DNA from: Choanephora cucurbitarum
Taxonomy: Eukaryota > Mucoromycota > Mucoromycetes > Mucorales > Choanephoraceae
Assembly: GCA_025331435.1 (NCBI GenBank)
Contig: JAIWNI010000221.1
Coordinates: forward strand, 1-21,217
Length of the DNA stretch: 21,217 nucleotides
Reading direction: 5' to 3'
Shown here: piece after piece, positions 7,672 to 17,439 of the stretch
Layout: every line of letters starts with the position of its first letter
How positions within the stretch are numbered: position 1 is the stretch's first letter
Program-made: the position numbers and the translations under genes
Notes under the pieces: model-generated
Databases searched by the model: none
What the model was told of the DNA's origin: nothing
The model's input: only the letters and a program-made list of their open reading frames with translations

Positions 7672-9346
7672 AGATATTACGATATCGATTCAACAACTTA
7701 AGAAACCTTGACCTCATGGGTTCAGGTGTTCCTTCGATATTGATCAACTTTCGCAAATCCGGTTCTAGCTCTTGTTCATTGTCTAAGGACGAGGAATCAT
7801 CAACATCGTGAAGCATGAGACTTGTAGCAACAGTGGATGGAGTAAGATGAGACCCAATAGAATCTGGAATGTGATACGATATAAACTTTTGACAATCATG
7901 TTTTCGGTAGCATTCAAGGATTCCAAGCATAAGAGATTTTTCAATGACGAGATCATTATCAGAATTGTTACGAATGCAAAATTCAACGTCAACAAAACCG
8001 ACATGTATATAGAAGGAGATTCCAGCATGTGTATTCAAGAAGTTATCAGAGACCATAAGAGTAAAGTAGTATTTGGTAGTAGGAACGTCTTGAGCAAAGA
8101 AATTGTAGTAGCTTGTCAAAGAAGTAGTATGAACAGTTCGAGGACCAATAGTGATATCTTCAGTAGTTGTGAGAGAATAGTCTTCATCATCACCTTGTAG
8201 TCTTGTAATAGCAATAGAAGCAGGAGTCTTGTACATCGAACCTGGGGATTGTTCAACTGTAAGATTCATCGTATTAAGAGATTGGTCATAGTCAGAATCA
8301 GAATCGTCAGAGTTCGGAATAGCATCATCATTTTCATAGTGTTCATCTTCATCATCAGAATATAAGTCTTCTTCGTCAGAATCAGAATCATCGGAGTCAG
8401 TTCTTGAAGTAGTAGCTTTCTTCTTGGAACCTTCCAGAGAGTAAGTAGTTTCATCAGCCGAAATAACAGGTGGAGTAGGTTTGATAGTCTTGCCTTCCTT
8501 GGTTTTGCGTACATAAGCAACAGGTACTTCAGCCTTCGAATTCTTGTAGCGTAATTTGAGAGTGTTTGTTTCCAAACTGATACGAGCATGTCCTTTGGCC
8601 ATAAAGTCAGTACCGATTAGCAGATGAGAAGGTAGAGTAGGTAACACTTCAACAGTAGCGGGGATAGTGACTTGACCGCCAGCGCTAATTGGAACATCAT
8701 AGATAAGACCGAGAGCAGGTTGTTTCACACCGTTACCCATAGTAAACACAGTAGTAGAAGGAGCATCAATATCAAGACCAAGTTTATCAGCGAGTTCTTT
8801 AGACATACATGTTCTTGCAGCACCAGTATCAACAATGACAGGTATCTTTTGTCCTTTGATAAAGAAGTCAGAGTACATAGCAGTAGTATCAGGTTCAGAG
8901 TTCTTGCCAATAAATGCCAGTTTAGCCGGACGGGAAGTAACAGAAGGTTCAGAGAAGGTTACAACACGTTTACCTTTCAAGCGGCACGCCTTAAGGAATT
9001 GACGCTTTAATCGAGGAGAAGCCACAAGTAAGTCACCAACATCGATATTAGCTTTAGATTTTAGCACATCTTCCACAATATCATAAGTCAAAGTAGCATC
9101 AGTAGCAACAGTAGGTCTAGAACGCTTAGTAGGAGGAGGAGCCATAGTAGTAGAGTCTTGAGTGGATGGTAATGAAGGTAGTACATCCATCATAGGTTCT
9201 TGAAAATCAGTATAAGGAGCGGCGCTTGTAATAGGAGATGGACCCTGAGGAAGTTGAATCTGAGGTAAAGAGTGTTGTGTAGCTTGTTTGATACCACGTT
9301 TCACATCATCAACCTTTTCCTTGTCCTTTTGTAGGTTTAGAGACAC
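7583..9346 (-). CDS. Element 2 aspartic protease ORF with acidic spacer
   Basis: A 587-codon frame whose first listed codon is GTG; the frame opens after a TGA near 9390 and has no early ATG, so it is probably made as part of Gag-Pol. Residues 85-125 form a pre-protease segment (YDIVEDVLKSKANIDVGDLL) also seen in element 1. The retropepsin follows: D173-T-G-A at the active site (VIVDTGAARTCM) and the C-terminal LLIGTDFM strand at 242-249. Residues 317-355 are extremely acidic (runs of D, S, E). Residues 360-530 are not recognised. The end (about 545-587) is the pre-RT linker (LNRYRNIFDWHND ... THEIRLQPGS). After PGS the frame hits a stop, while the next frame continues as RT, so one surplus base lies within 7593-7608. 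The long spacer between protease and RT is unusual for the family. Confidence 0.88.
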   Translation of the reverse strand: MSLNLQKDKEKVDDVKRGIKQATQHSLPQIQLPQGPSPITSAAPYTDFQEPMMDVLPSLPSTQDSTTMAPPPTKRSRPTVATDATLTYDIVEDVLKSKANIDVGDLLVASPRLKRQFLKACRLKGKRVVTFSEPSVTSRPAKLAFIGKNSEPDTTAMYSDFFIKGQKIPVIVDTGAARTCMSKELADKLGLDIDAPSTTVFTMGNGVKQPALGLIYDVPISAGGQVTIPATVEVLPTLPSHLLIGTDFMAKGHARISLETNTLKLRYKNSKAEVPVAYVRKTKEGKTIKPTPPVISADETTYSLEGSKKKATTSRTDSDDSDSDEEDLYSDDEDEHYENDDAIPNSDDSDSDYDQSLNTMNLTVEQSPGSMYKTPASIAITRLQGDDEDYSLTTTEDITIGPRTVHTTSLTSYYNFFAQDVPTTKYYFTLMVSDNFLNTHAGISFYIHVGFVDVEFCIRNNSDNDLVIEKSLMLGILECYRKHDCQKFISYHIPDSIGSHLTPSTVATSLMLHDVDDSSSLDNEQELEPDLRKLINIEGTPEPMRSRFLKLLNRYRNIFDWHNDSMGESTISTHEIRLQPGSCSQES

Positions 9347-9516
9347 GTTTGGGCTTAGTATCCTTAACCTGTTAAAGTAGAAGAGTCAGCAACAGCAGGA
9401 GGTCTTGAAAGTCTTGCAGCAAATAAATCAGAGTAGTCTTGGTTATCAATATAATTAATGGGTTTCTGAGAGTTCATAGGACAATTGACCATTATCAGAG
9501 TTTGCAATCGCCCGAT
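9347..9516 (-). other. Gag-pol junction of element 2
   Basis: Gag ends in TAG. The same frame then reads on for about 50 codons (MNSQKPINYIDNQ ... SRPPAVADSSTL) to a TAA. The next frame carries a short basic stretch (DTKPKRVSKPTKGQGKG) before the protease frame takes over. These pieces look like remnants of a continuous Gag-Pol junction broken by a stop and small indels, or read by stop suppression plus frameshifting. No canonical slippery heptamer was found. Confidence 0.5.
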
Positions 9517-10734
9517 CTAGTTTTTTGAACCAGCACCATTCTTGTTGTTATGAGACATATCAGGACCACGTTGAGAGTTGCGCATGTTAGGATAATAACC
9601 TTCACCAGGACTAGCATAATCATTATCATAGTAATCAGGACGTCTTGTAGTATCTTGATAGCCATTGTGGGATGCTTGATTGAAATTGCCATTGTAGCGA
9701 CGACGGTTGTTGTATCTTTGTCTATAACCATCAGAGCCACGAACATCATCATAACGATCTTGAGTGAAACGATCGGAACGATGGGAACCAGAAGTTTGCA
9801 ATTCTTTCTTAACAGCATCACGGATCAGGTTTCTAATGTCTGCTTCAAGTGTATCTTGAGAACGGGTCAGATTATATTTAGAAGTAATAGATCTCGCTCC
9901 TTCAGAATCGGTCAGTTGTCCCACGTAGTGTAATTCCGGATTCTTCAGTCTCGCAGCAAGCTGTTCAACTTCTGAATCCATAGTATTAACACCCCCGCGG
10001 CTCACTACCTTTCCTTCGTGAACTGGCATCCTCTTACGACCATAAATACCATTATCTGCAGCCATTGTAGCCTTTAAATTCTTGAGTACTTGACCTTCCA
10101 TGTTGGGATATACGGGAGTTTCAGAGGACGAGACAACCTCAGCAGTAGAACCAGAAGTAACAAAAGGATTGTCAACCAAATTAACATCAACAGGCTTGTG
10201 AGCGTTCCACCAACCATCAGCATGGTTAACCCAGTCATCAAAAGTCTTGGAAGAGCATTCAATACAGAAGACACGGATAGGACGGAGAAGGCCAGCACGG
10301 AAACGGCTGTGAATCATATTATCATCATCTATTTCAGCGAGTTCAGCAGCTTCATAGAGTCTTGACAAAAATAATTGAGGAGATTCATTTGCACCTTGTA
10401 CCATATCATTAAAAGCGAGTTCAAAGCGCTGGACCAAAGCGGGAGTAATGTATTTATCTTGTAATACATTAATAGCATCTTCATAAGTAAGAGTAGCATC
10501 GGGATTGTCGGTCTGAATAGTCTTGAGATATCTTGAATAGAAAGTAGAAGCAGCACGACGAAGTTGGGAAACCAGAATAGTCAACTTACGAGCACCAGAG
10601 TTAATACCACAGATAGAGAAGAAAGTGTCCAGAGTGTGTCTGAAGTGTCTGAAGTCTTCGCCTTCATAGCCATGGAATTCAATGAGACGAGGACGGAAGC
10701 CAGAGTAAGCGTTAGCATCAGTAGTAGAAGTCAT
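9517..10734 (-). CDS. gag: Element 2 Gag without zinc knuckle
   Basis: A 405-residue Gag, uninterrupted, starting at the ATG at 10734 about 200 nt after the PBS. Residues about 15-180 resemble the Ty3-type capsid domain (IEFHGYEGEDFRHFRHTLDT; FELAFNDMVQGANESPQLFL). Residues 180-290 are a hydrophilic linker. The C-terminal about 110 residues are rich in Arg, Asn, Tyr and Gly (NNRRRYNGNFNQ; RRPDYYDNDYASPGEGYY) and probably bind nucleic acid in place of a CCHC knuckle, which is absent. Element 1 Gag, in contrast, has a CCHC. The frame ends TAG. The start codon overlaps the stop of an upstream ORF as ATGA. Confidence 0.9.
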   Translation of the reverse strand: MTSTTDANAYSGFRPRLIEFHGYEGEDFRHFRHTLDTFFSICGINSGARKLTILVSQLRRAASTFYSRYLKTIQTDNPDATLTYEDAINVLQDKYITPALVQRFELAFNDMVQGANESPQLFLSRLYEAAELAEIDDDNMIHSRFRAGLLRPIRVFCIECSSKTFDDWVNHADGWWNAHKPVDVNLVDNPFVTSGSTAEVVSSSETPVYPNMEGQVLKNLKATMAADNGIYGRKRMPVHEGKVVSRGGVNTMDSEVEQLAARLKNPELHYVGQLTDSEGARSITSKYNLTRSQDTLEADIRNLIRDAVKKELQTSGSHRSDRFTQDRYDDVRGSDGYRQRYNNRRRYNGNFNQASHNGYQDTTRRPDYYDNDYASPGEGYYPNMRNSQRGPDMSHNNKNGAGSKN

Positions 10735-10796
10735 AGTAAAGTAACCAACACAGTAACTTCAGAAATATAGAGAGAAATAAACCAAAAGAGAGAAAA

Positions 10797-10883
10797 CCAG
10801 AGAGTAATAAACCAGAGAGTAATAGACCAGAGAGTAATAAACCAAAGAGTAATAACCAGAGAGAGATTTAACCAAAGAGTAAA
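10797..10883. repeat. 15-bp tandem repeat in the element 2 leader
   Basis: On the plus strand, units based on ccagagagtaataaa repeat from 10797: three full units to 10841, then shorter, diverged units to about 10883. It lies in the untranslated leader just before gag. Confidence 0.8.
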
Positions 10884-10929
10884 CCAGAAAGAGAAACAGT
10901 AAAGAGATTTGTAGATTTGAATAAGAGAA

Positions 10930-10947
10930 CCCCTGTAATGAGCACCA
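10930..10947 (-). other. Element 2 primer binding site
   Basis: On the minus strand TGGTGCTCATTACAGGGG, four bases after the 5' LTR. The complement reads as a tRNA 3' end: CCA, discriminator A, acceptor strand AATGAGC, T-stem strand CCTGT. The matching tRNA would start GCTCATT. The GC...GC-A73 pattern would suit an elongator tRNA-Met, but this identity is uncertain. It differs from the tRNA-Gln type of element 1. Confidence 0.75.
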
Positions 10948-10951
10948 AATA

Positions 10952-11552
10952 TGTTACAGGACAAAGGATAGTTTTTGCAGTAACTTGAGAAAGAGAACAA
11001 ATAGATATAACAGAGCAATCAGGACAGCAAGGTTATAAGTAATGAGCACCAGGTTTTAAGTCGTCCGACTAGAGATATAAGTAAAGTAAAGAGAATAAAG
11101 TAATTTAAAAGAAGAGATGTAATATATGAATACAATGATCTATAATAAGTATCAAGGGAACTAACAACTATATGTGGATTTAGGTAGTGAATATGTCAAA
11201 CTACAACCAAGCGTAAAGTAAATAAGAGAAATGTAAGTTGAGTTTATTAATAAGAGAAGATTAAAGAGTTTATATACTATTCTAAAAGAAGTCATGTTGG
11301 ACTTGCAAACTAATAATTTAAACAGTCAAGTTAATGAGTCATCATGTATGGATTATTGATACATGTCTAAAAGTTCTATTCATTATGATATGGAAAGTCA
11401 GAGAAGGATTCAAATAAAGTTGTTGTGTAATAAGAGATCAGGAGGAGCTGTCAAACGAGTAAATTACCAAATAGGAAATATAGAGTTGGATTCAAAACAG
11501 CGAAAAGAAGTCAGAAAATAATTGAGTACTAGGAAAATTCCTGTGCGTAACA
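10952..11552 (-). repeat. Element 2 5' LTR (copy B, 601 bp)
   Basis: Starts TGTTAC and ends GTAACA. Near-identical to copy A over its first about 425 bp (one extra base near 11023) and clearly diverged over the last 175 bp, the outer U3. A TATA box (TATATAAA, minus strand) is at 11276-11269, so transcription probably starts near 11240. Confidence 0.95.
11269..11276 (-). promoter_or_regulatory. TATA box of the element 2 promoter
   Basis: TATATAAA on the minus strand in the 5' LTR, the likely core promoter for the genomic transcript. Confidence 0.5.
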
Positions 11553-11555
11553 CCT

Positions 11556-12131
11556 TGTTACTGGACAAAGGATAGTTTTTGCAGTAATTTGTAAAAGAGA
11601 GCCAGAGAGATATAACGAAGCGGTCAGGCAGCAAGGTTATATGTAATGAGCATCACGTTAATTGGGTGACGAACCGTAAAGTAAAGTAAGGTAAAAGAAT
11701 AAAGAAATATAAAGAAGAGATGTAATAAGTATCAAGCGAACTAATCAGATAAGTGGATTTAGGTAGTGAATATATGTCAAACTACAACCAATTGTAAAGT
11801 ATATAAGAGAGATAATAGTTAAGTTTATTGATAGGAAATGTTAAAGAGTTTATATACTATTTTAAAAGAAGTCATGTTGAACTTGCAAACTAATAATTTA
11901 AACAGTCAAGTTAATGAGTCATCATGTATGGATTATTGATACATGTCTAAAAGTTCTGTTCATTATGATATGGAAAGTCAGAGAAGGATTCTAATAATTT
12001 GTTGTGTAATAAAAGATCAAGAGGAGCTGTCAAATGAGTAAAATATCAATTAGGAAATACAGAGTTAGATTCAAATCAGCGAAAAGAAGTCAGAAAATAA
12101 TTGAGTACTAGGAAAATTTCTGTGCGTAACA
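11556..12131 (-). repeat. Third LTR (copy C, 576 bp), diverged
   Basis: Same family as copies A and B (starts TGTTAC, ends GTAACA) with many substitutions and small deletions in its first about 300 bp. Its last 175 bp nearly equal copy A. Only 3 bp (cct) separate it from copy B. The sequence to its right is the 3' internal end of a related element, so this is a 3' LTR on the minus strand. Confidence 0.92.
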
Positions 12132-12560
12132 TCTCCTCCGGGTTGGAAGAAGAGCATGACCCATGATCGTCAAAAGGATCCATATAGGAGTCAGTCTTGC
12201 ACCAAGAGTCTTGAAAAATAAAGTCTTGAAGTACCATCTTGAGAATATTGATAGTTGAAAATAGATGATTGTACTTGATAGTTGAAATAATAATTGAATT
12301 GAAATGGATTAGCTAAAAACTATGTTGCTAAAGTACTGATCTGGAAACATTGAAATTGTAAATAATCGTCGATCACATTTGTCGAAGTTTATGATAAGTT
12401 GACGAAAAATAAATGATAATAATCTGTTGAATTGAGTTGTTAAATTGAGTTGTTGAAAATAAATCGTTGAAGTCAAGTCGTTAAGATAAATTGTTGAAAT
12501 AATTGTTGAAGTAATTGTTGAAGTAATTGTTGAAATAGATGTTCAAGTAATTGTTGAGTA
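12132..12560 (-). mobile_element. 3'-terminal scrap of a related retrotransposon
   Basis: Begins with the polypurine tract next to LTR C and follows the 3' noncoding region of element 2 (from 3024), for example gggttggaagaag and gtcttgcaccaagagtcttg, then drifts into gttgaa-type repeats. Similarity fades near 12560. The accessory ORF, integrase and everything 5' of them are missing, so the copy is truncated. Confidence 0.8.
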
Positions 12561-15330
12561 ATGAAGTTACATTTGATAAGGTAGGTGACACTATGGCTCA
12601 AATTAAAACCTAGTTGTCATTTTTACTAGGCAACCGACATATTTATGTCATGAAGGGCAGAAAAATATTTGGGAACGTATTCTGGCAGTTTGAATGATAA
12701 AAATGTCGTCTTTATTTTATGTGGTGCAAAAGACAAGTTATCAGAAGTGGCGTTTTAAGTTTGAAGAGGATTCAAGATGGTGAGATTGACATAGTTTTTT
12801 CCCTCATTATATTTCATAAGTAAAAAGTTAAAGACAAAAGTTAAAAGCTGGTAAAATATCATTTTAGAATAAAAGTGAAGAAAACGAAAAAAAAACCAGG
12901 TTTACTTCTCCGCACGATGATCATAAACCTGAGATGAGGGGTCAAAGAGATTAGATTTCCTTAATGAGAGCACCTAAAAATCATAATGGGGGGGGGGTAG
13001 AAAGTAAAGAAATGAAACATGTATAGCCGTGGGAAAGAAAATTCGTGTCAATTCCAGCCTTTTTGAAAACCAGCGATCCTTTTTTGGACATCTGTTTAGG
13101 AAGAAGTATGAAGCATGGAAAGAAAAAGAGAAGATTTCAATGTATAAGATTTTAAAAGAGTGGTCAATCTCAAAGCTAACTTTTTTTCTTGTGTACCCAA
13201 GCTAAGCCTACCAACCCATTTATTCAATTTTCTATCCGTTGTTTATATCATGTATGAAATATAAACAAGGATTTTATGGATAGAAAAGTCGAGCTTCGTT
13301 CGAGATGCGATGTGAATACAAAAGCAGGGCAGCCAAAACAAGTTGAACAGCTTATGTGGTTAAAGTGAGTGTCCAACATTTAAAAGCTTGATAGCCCTAT
13401 TGTATCATTAAAAATGAATTCTTTATTGATCTTCAATAAAGGTGCATAGTGCTTACAGTAACAGTTCAGTCTATTTGTTCAGCGTTAACAATCAGATAAA
13501 GATTGTGGAATACCCTTTGACTTAAGCAGGTAGGAATAAGTATGTTGGTCAAGTCACCTGGTTGTTGATGTATTGGTGATTCAACAAAAAAAATAAAGAT
13601 AGAGAAGAATGAGTATATTGTAAATATGAATATATGCGAGGATTATTTTGAGTGTAATGAAAGAGATTTGAGTTGGTCACAGTTGTAAATGCTTCTGTAG
13701 TAAAAGAACATGTAAGATCCACGACTATGAGTTGTACCCAGGTAAAGCAGGCGTGCTGACTGAACAACCGCATGTAGTTGCAATCGTCTATGAAAAGAGA
13801 TTAGCTATTACACCAGGTTCACTCTAATATTGTATTCCTAAAAGCACTGTACTGTTTGCTTAAAAAAAAGCATTTTAGTTCGTTCGCAAAGGTATATAGA
13901 GCTATAAGAAAAAAATTGTAAAGAAAGTGTGATGTCAAGAAAAAATAAGAACTTAAGATATGGCTTCGGGTCTACCTATCAAGGGAGGTATCACCAAATC
14001 AGAAGCATGCTAGCTTAAGATAAAAGGCAGTTTATATAGTACGAAAGGCAGATGCGAAAGCCTTTAGACAAAGCCTTATTTTTATTTCGTTATATTATAA
14101 ACCATTAAGGCTTATTTCTTCACTTCCATGTGATTGATATGATCCATTGAAGCATCCAGTTTAATTGCGCTCTTAACTTGCAACAGCTAAACCAATGTAC
14201 AAGGTCATTGTCGATAAGAATAGCTATCCATTAGTTATCAACAATTCAAGTATTTGAGCTATGTCTGAGAAATTTGTATTTACATGACTATTCATCTTCA
14301 TTACGTTACAGTTGAAGTGTGCATTGTAAGGATCTTTAACAACCAGCTCCGTTTACTTTGTTCAAGTCGCACAATAAAGTCTTTCAGTTAACAAATAGTG
14401 AAAGACGCTGTTATCCTTTAAATCGCACTGAATAAATGAACGTAGATCTAGTCTATCCACAGTTCCAAACTTAGTTATTATTTCATTTTGCACCGTGATC
14501 TTTCATTCACTAACAATTAACAATTGCATCTACCGTAGGCTTTCACTGTCTCAGCAAGCGTGTATTATGAAGCCGTAGCACAAACCATCCGCTGTTCACA
14601 TCAAGATCATATATAAACTGTCTATTTTGGTGGAGATGTACATGCGTCTATTCAACTAAAAATTAGATTTCTACGGATCAGTGCCTATTCAGATTGAATA
14701 AAAATACCTTACGTATAAAGCATATAATTGAGTTATGTCAAACTTGTCATCTTAACGATAAGCTAGTCATATTACTTGTAGGTTATCTAAAGCTATAAAT
14801 AACACTATCCGCTGATAGATTACAATTTGATCGATATCTCACTCAGGTTGGTTGGATTCTTTCAAGCTTATGGCGCTATAAAGCCGGCTTATGTATCAGA
14901 CGCAGTTACTTCATAATATAGATTGTAATCAAAGACGAAGAATATTTGGTGGTAAATTTATGTTTATTCTGGAAAATAAATATGAAGTCGTGCACGTTTA
15001 ATACTCTGATCGGCATTTTTTTTTGCACCTGTCAGGTTTTAACAGATAATAATGTCAGTACTATAGGTTGACTTTATAATATAGAAGTGTTAACTTAGGA
15101 TATGTGAAATGATGCAAGCTTTCGAAGTTTTCGAAATAAAAGGAAGATAAAAGAAAAAGGGAAACCAAGCCCCCCGTCGGACGAAGATGAAATGAGAAAA
15201 TAAAATGATGAAAATACGGCTACCCTATTGGACGGAAAAATACGGGCAATATCATGTACATCACTAAACTTAACAACTATATTACAAGTATGATACACTA
15301 AGATGATTACTTGAGAAGTTCAAGTAAGAT
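12561..15330. other. AT-rich region with no recognised gene
   Basis: No ORF longer than about 75 codons and no RNA gene or domain was recognised. Contents noted: a 6-bp inverted repeat (cctagt/actagg) near 12609-12630, a G10 run at 12988-12997, and purine-rich stretches near 13100 and 15130-15170. It may be old, decayed transposon or intergenic sequence. Confidence 0.5.
12988..12997. repeat. G10 homopolymer
   Basis: Ten consecutive G in otherwise AT-rich sequence; length-variable and error-prone by nature. Confidence 0.85.
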
Positions 15331-15525
15331 ATGAGTGTCTCATATGAAGGCTTTCATTTTAAAAAGTTTGATATTGTACATGACAATAAACACATAAGAC
15401 GAGATAGCCTATGTTATTTTTGCATCAATAAAGAACTTCAACATCTCAGCATCAGAGCAATAGACTTAACCTATGAGCTAGCTTATCTTTTGTGTGAATA
15501 CTGGGAGGGCACAAAGACTCTCTAA
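15331..15525 (+). CDS. Small ORF, uncertain (64 aa)
   Basis: A 64-codon ORF with ATG and a TAA stop. It contains CYFC, a possible half of a metal site, and an otherwise ordinary mixed composition (ending ELAYLLCEYWEGTKTL). No family was recognised. No neighbouring exon was found. It may be a remnant of a larger gene or chance. Confidence 0.2.
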   Translation: MSVSYEGFHFKKFDIVHDNKHIRRDSLCYFCINKELQHLSIRAIDLTYELAYLLCEYWEGTKTL

Positions 15526-15897
15526 TCAAAATACACGTTATAATTATTTACTTATGAGAAAAGTTAATTGACGCAAGAAAAAGCAAGATATCTATACTTA
15601 TATTTGTACTGGTGTTGACAATCAAACTAACTGCTTACTTATAATGCCAACCACCCACCCTAAGTTTATTGTAGTGAAGAGAAAAGTATAATGAAAGTGA
15701 GAGAAAGTGGAAGGGCAAAAGATAGTGTTGAAACTAGGAGAGATTGAAAGAATAAAGCGAAATGTTTAATCTAAATAGAACTATCTAAAGATGAAGAAAA
15801 GACAATCAAGTTTATGCATCGTATGAGATTTCGTCTCTTCTATTGAAGTTATTATTGTTAACAAGTGTATCAAAATAATTGTGTAAATTATGCTGTA
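15526..15897. other. Intergenic, no gene seen
   Basis: AT-rich. A short segment near 15652-15665 (ccaaccacccaccctaa) loosely resembles the inverse of one near 21041-21058 (gggtagggttgg), too weak to call a terminal repeat. Confidence 0.35.
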
Positions 15898-17439
15898 CCT
15901 TCTCTTTGCTGGTGGCTGACTAGATGGACCTTCTTCTTCATCCCTTCATCAAAAAGCTGATCTTCATTATCTTCTTCACCTTGATCTGCAAATTGCTCCA
16001 AATCTGAATCCCAAGAGAGAGCTTCTTCGTCATTCTCCTGCGACTGTTGCTGCTGCTTGTCGTGTTCTACTTAATTGCTCCAGGTCACATCTCTTTCCTT
16101 TCCTTTTCTTTTCCTTTACCACTACCGCTATTCTTTGTCTTTTTTTTTTGTGGAAAAAAATGAAAATAGGTATGTAGGTGGTGGTTGCATTATAGCATAC
16201 TTTTTTTATAGTTCTTCTAGGCTTATGACGGTATAACTTCTCAATCAACTTGTTTTCCAACCAGTAAGACTCACAATGATAGGTGGGAATGTCACTTATG
16301 CCGACAAGTTTACGCAGTTGACGGTAAGCTCTCATCTTTCTCTTGACAGGTACACCTTTGTAAGTCCAGACTTGCCAATCAACATTGTCGTTTTCACATC
16401 TCTTAATCATATGGTTACAGACTGATTTAGAGTGGTTGTAAAGTATTCCCTTGTGATAATCGAAAGCTCTTTTTTTTTAATGCGGTCCTGTGGAGTCTCA
16501 TTCAATGTCAATAAAAATGGCATGCCGAGCCAATGCTGAAGAAATTATTTGATACGAACAGCGTAAACATCCGAATTTCCCTTCAATTGACATGTGCGCG
16601 GTTCTTGGATCACATCCAGAATGGGTACTTGTCTTTCTCCAGCGATGTCTTGGTCATCATAAAATAGATTGGTATCTACTGAAAAAAAAGTCAGTATTAA
16701 TATAATAATCAGTAAAAAGAAAGACTGTGATTATCTTTTGCCAGCAGGAGCAGAGTATTGTCTGAAAATGCTATTATATCTATCGATGGTGTCACTAAAT
16801 GAAGCTATCTGTTGTCTGAGGCCTGCAACTTCTTGCTTCAATATAACTACATTATCTTCTGTCTTGATACAAGAGTTAATCAATGACTCAGCAGAGTTTT
16901 TAGAAATTTTATTTAAGAGATTGATTGATATGAAAAAGAAGGGTACTAAAAGATCAATAAACAAAAGGCAAACCACTCTTAAATGTTGACTATTCAACTT
17001 CTCATGCAAATCAGGCATTCAAAATGTATAAAGAAAACCGTTGATGTAATGTGAAATGAAGCAGATATGATTCCAAGAAATAAACATATGATATATAGAG
17101 CTTACCTTCCAAATATGTCTGCTACACTCTATTGTCTAATTTTAAATGGACTATAAGAAGACATAAATTACCTAGGGATAATCTCCGCAAATAGTCGCTA
17201 GGATAATTGCTATTTTAATCTTGGAATAAAAACGCATAATTGATGTTATCGTCTCCTTTTTCGTCTACTATATTATCTACATTTATGGAGAAAATCACAG
17301 ACATCATGCCAGAATCGCAATTAGTATGAGATGAACGCATTTAGAAAGCAAGAAATAAATAATCGCAGCGATGTTCCGGAAATAGATAAAATAGAGACAT
17401 GCACATACCATTCATAGGGGTACCTTCTTGAATATCCAT
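15898..17439 (-). pseudogene. Decayed multi-exon gene, unrecognised, divergent to the transposase
   Basis: Minus-strand coding fragments in a consistent order. Exon 1 is 17439-17409 (MDIQEGTPMN), followed by an intron with GTATGT...TAG (17408-17277). Exon 2 starts at 17276 (DNIVDEKGDDNINYAFLFQD) and then meets a stop. Further on are a heptad-like coiled coil at about 16890-16740 (VVILKQEVAGLRQQIASF), a segment at about 16680-16560 (GERQVPILDVIQEPRTC) ending in a TAA at 16547-16545, and a basic aromatic block at 16410-16215 (NVDWQVWTYKGVPVKRKMRA; TYHCESYWLENKLIEKLYRH). An acidic tail follows at about 16050-15910 (EALSWDSDLEQFADQGEEDN), ending near PPAKRR. Several frame changes and stops separate the pieces. 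No family was identified. The mix of coiled coil, basic region and acidic tail would suit a DNA-binding accessory protein of a transposon, which is inference. Confidence 0.6.

Larger units (their letters stand above)
2425..11552 (-). mobile_element. Near-complete Ty3/gypsy-like LTR retrotransposon (element 2)
   Basis: Minus-strand order: 5' LTR (11552-10952), PBS (10947-10930), gag, protease, RT-RNase H, integrase, accessory ORF, 3' noncoding region, PPT (3031-3024) and 3' LTR (3023-2425). The RT-RNase H-IN order defines the Ty3/gypsy type. Both LTRs begin TGTTAC and end GTAACA. Catalytic residues of protease, RT, RNase H and integrase are present, but pol is split by a frame change between protease and RT, another inside integrase, and a spacer between RNase H and integrase, so this copy is probably not autonomous. 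The 5-bp flanks (gatag at the left, ccttg at the right) differ, so no target-site duplication is visible. Confidence 0.93.

Noticed and set aside
10797..10883. CRISPR-like array
   Set aside because: Plain 15-bp tandem repeat without spacers, in a eukaryotic retrotransposon leader.
17151..17171. Intron with GTAATT...TAG in the minus-strand pseudogene
   Set aside because: Only 21 nt, too short; the true 3' splice site, if any, lies further on and was not resolved.
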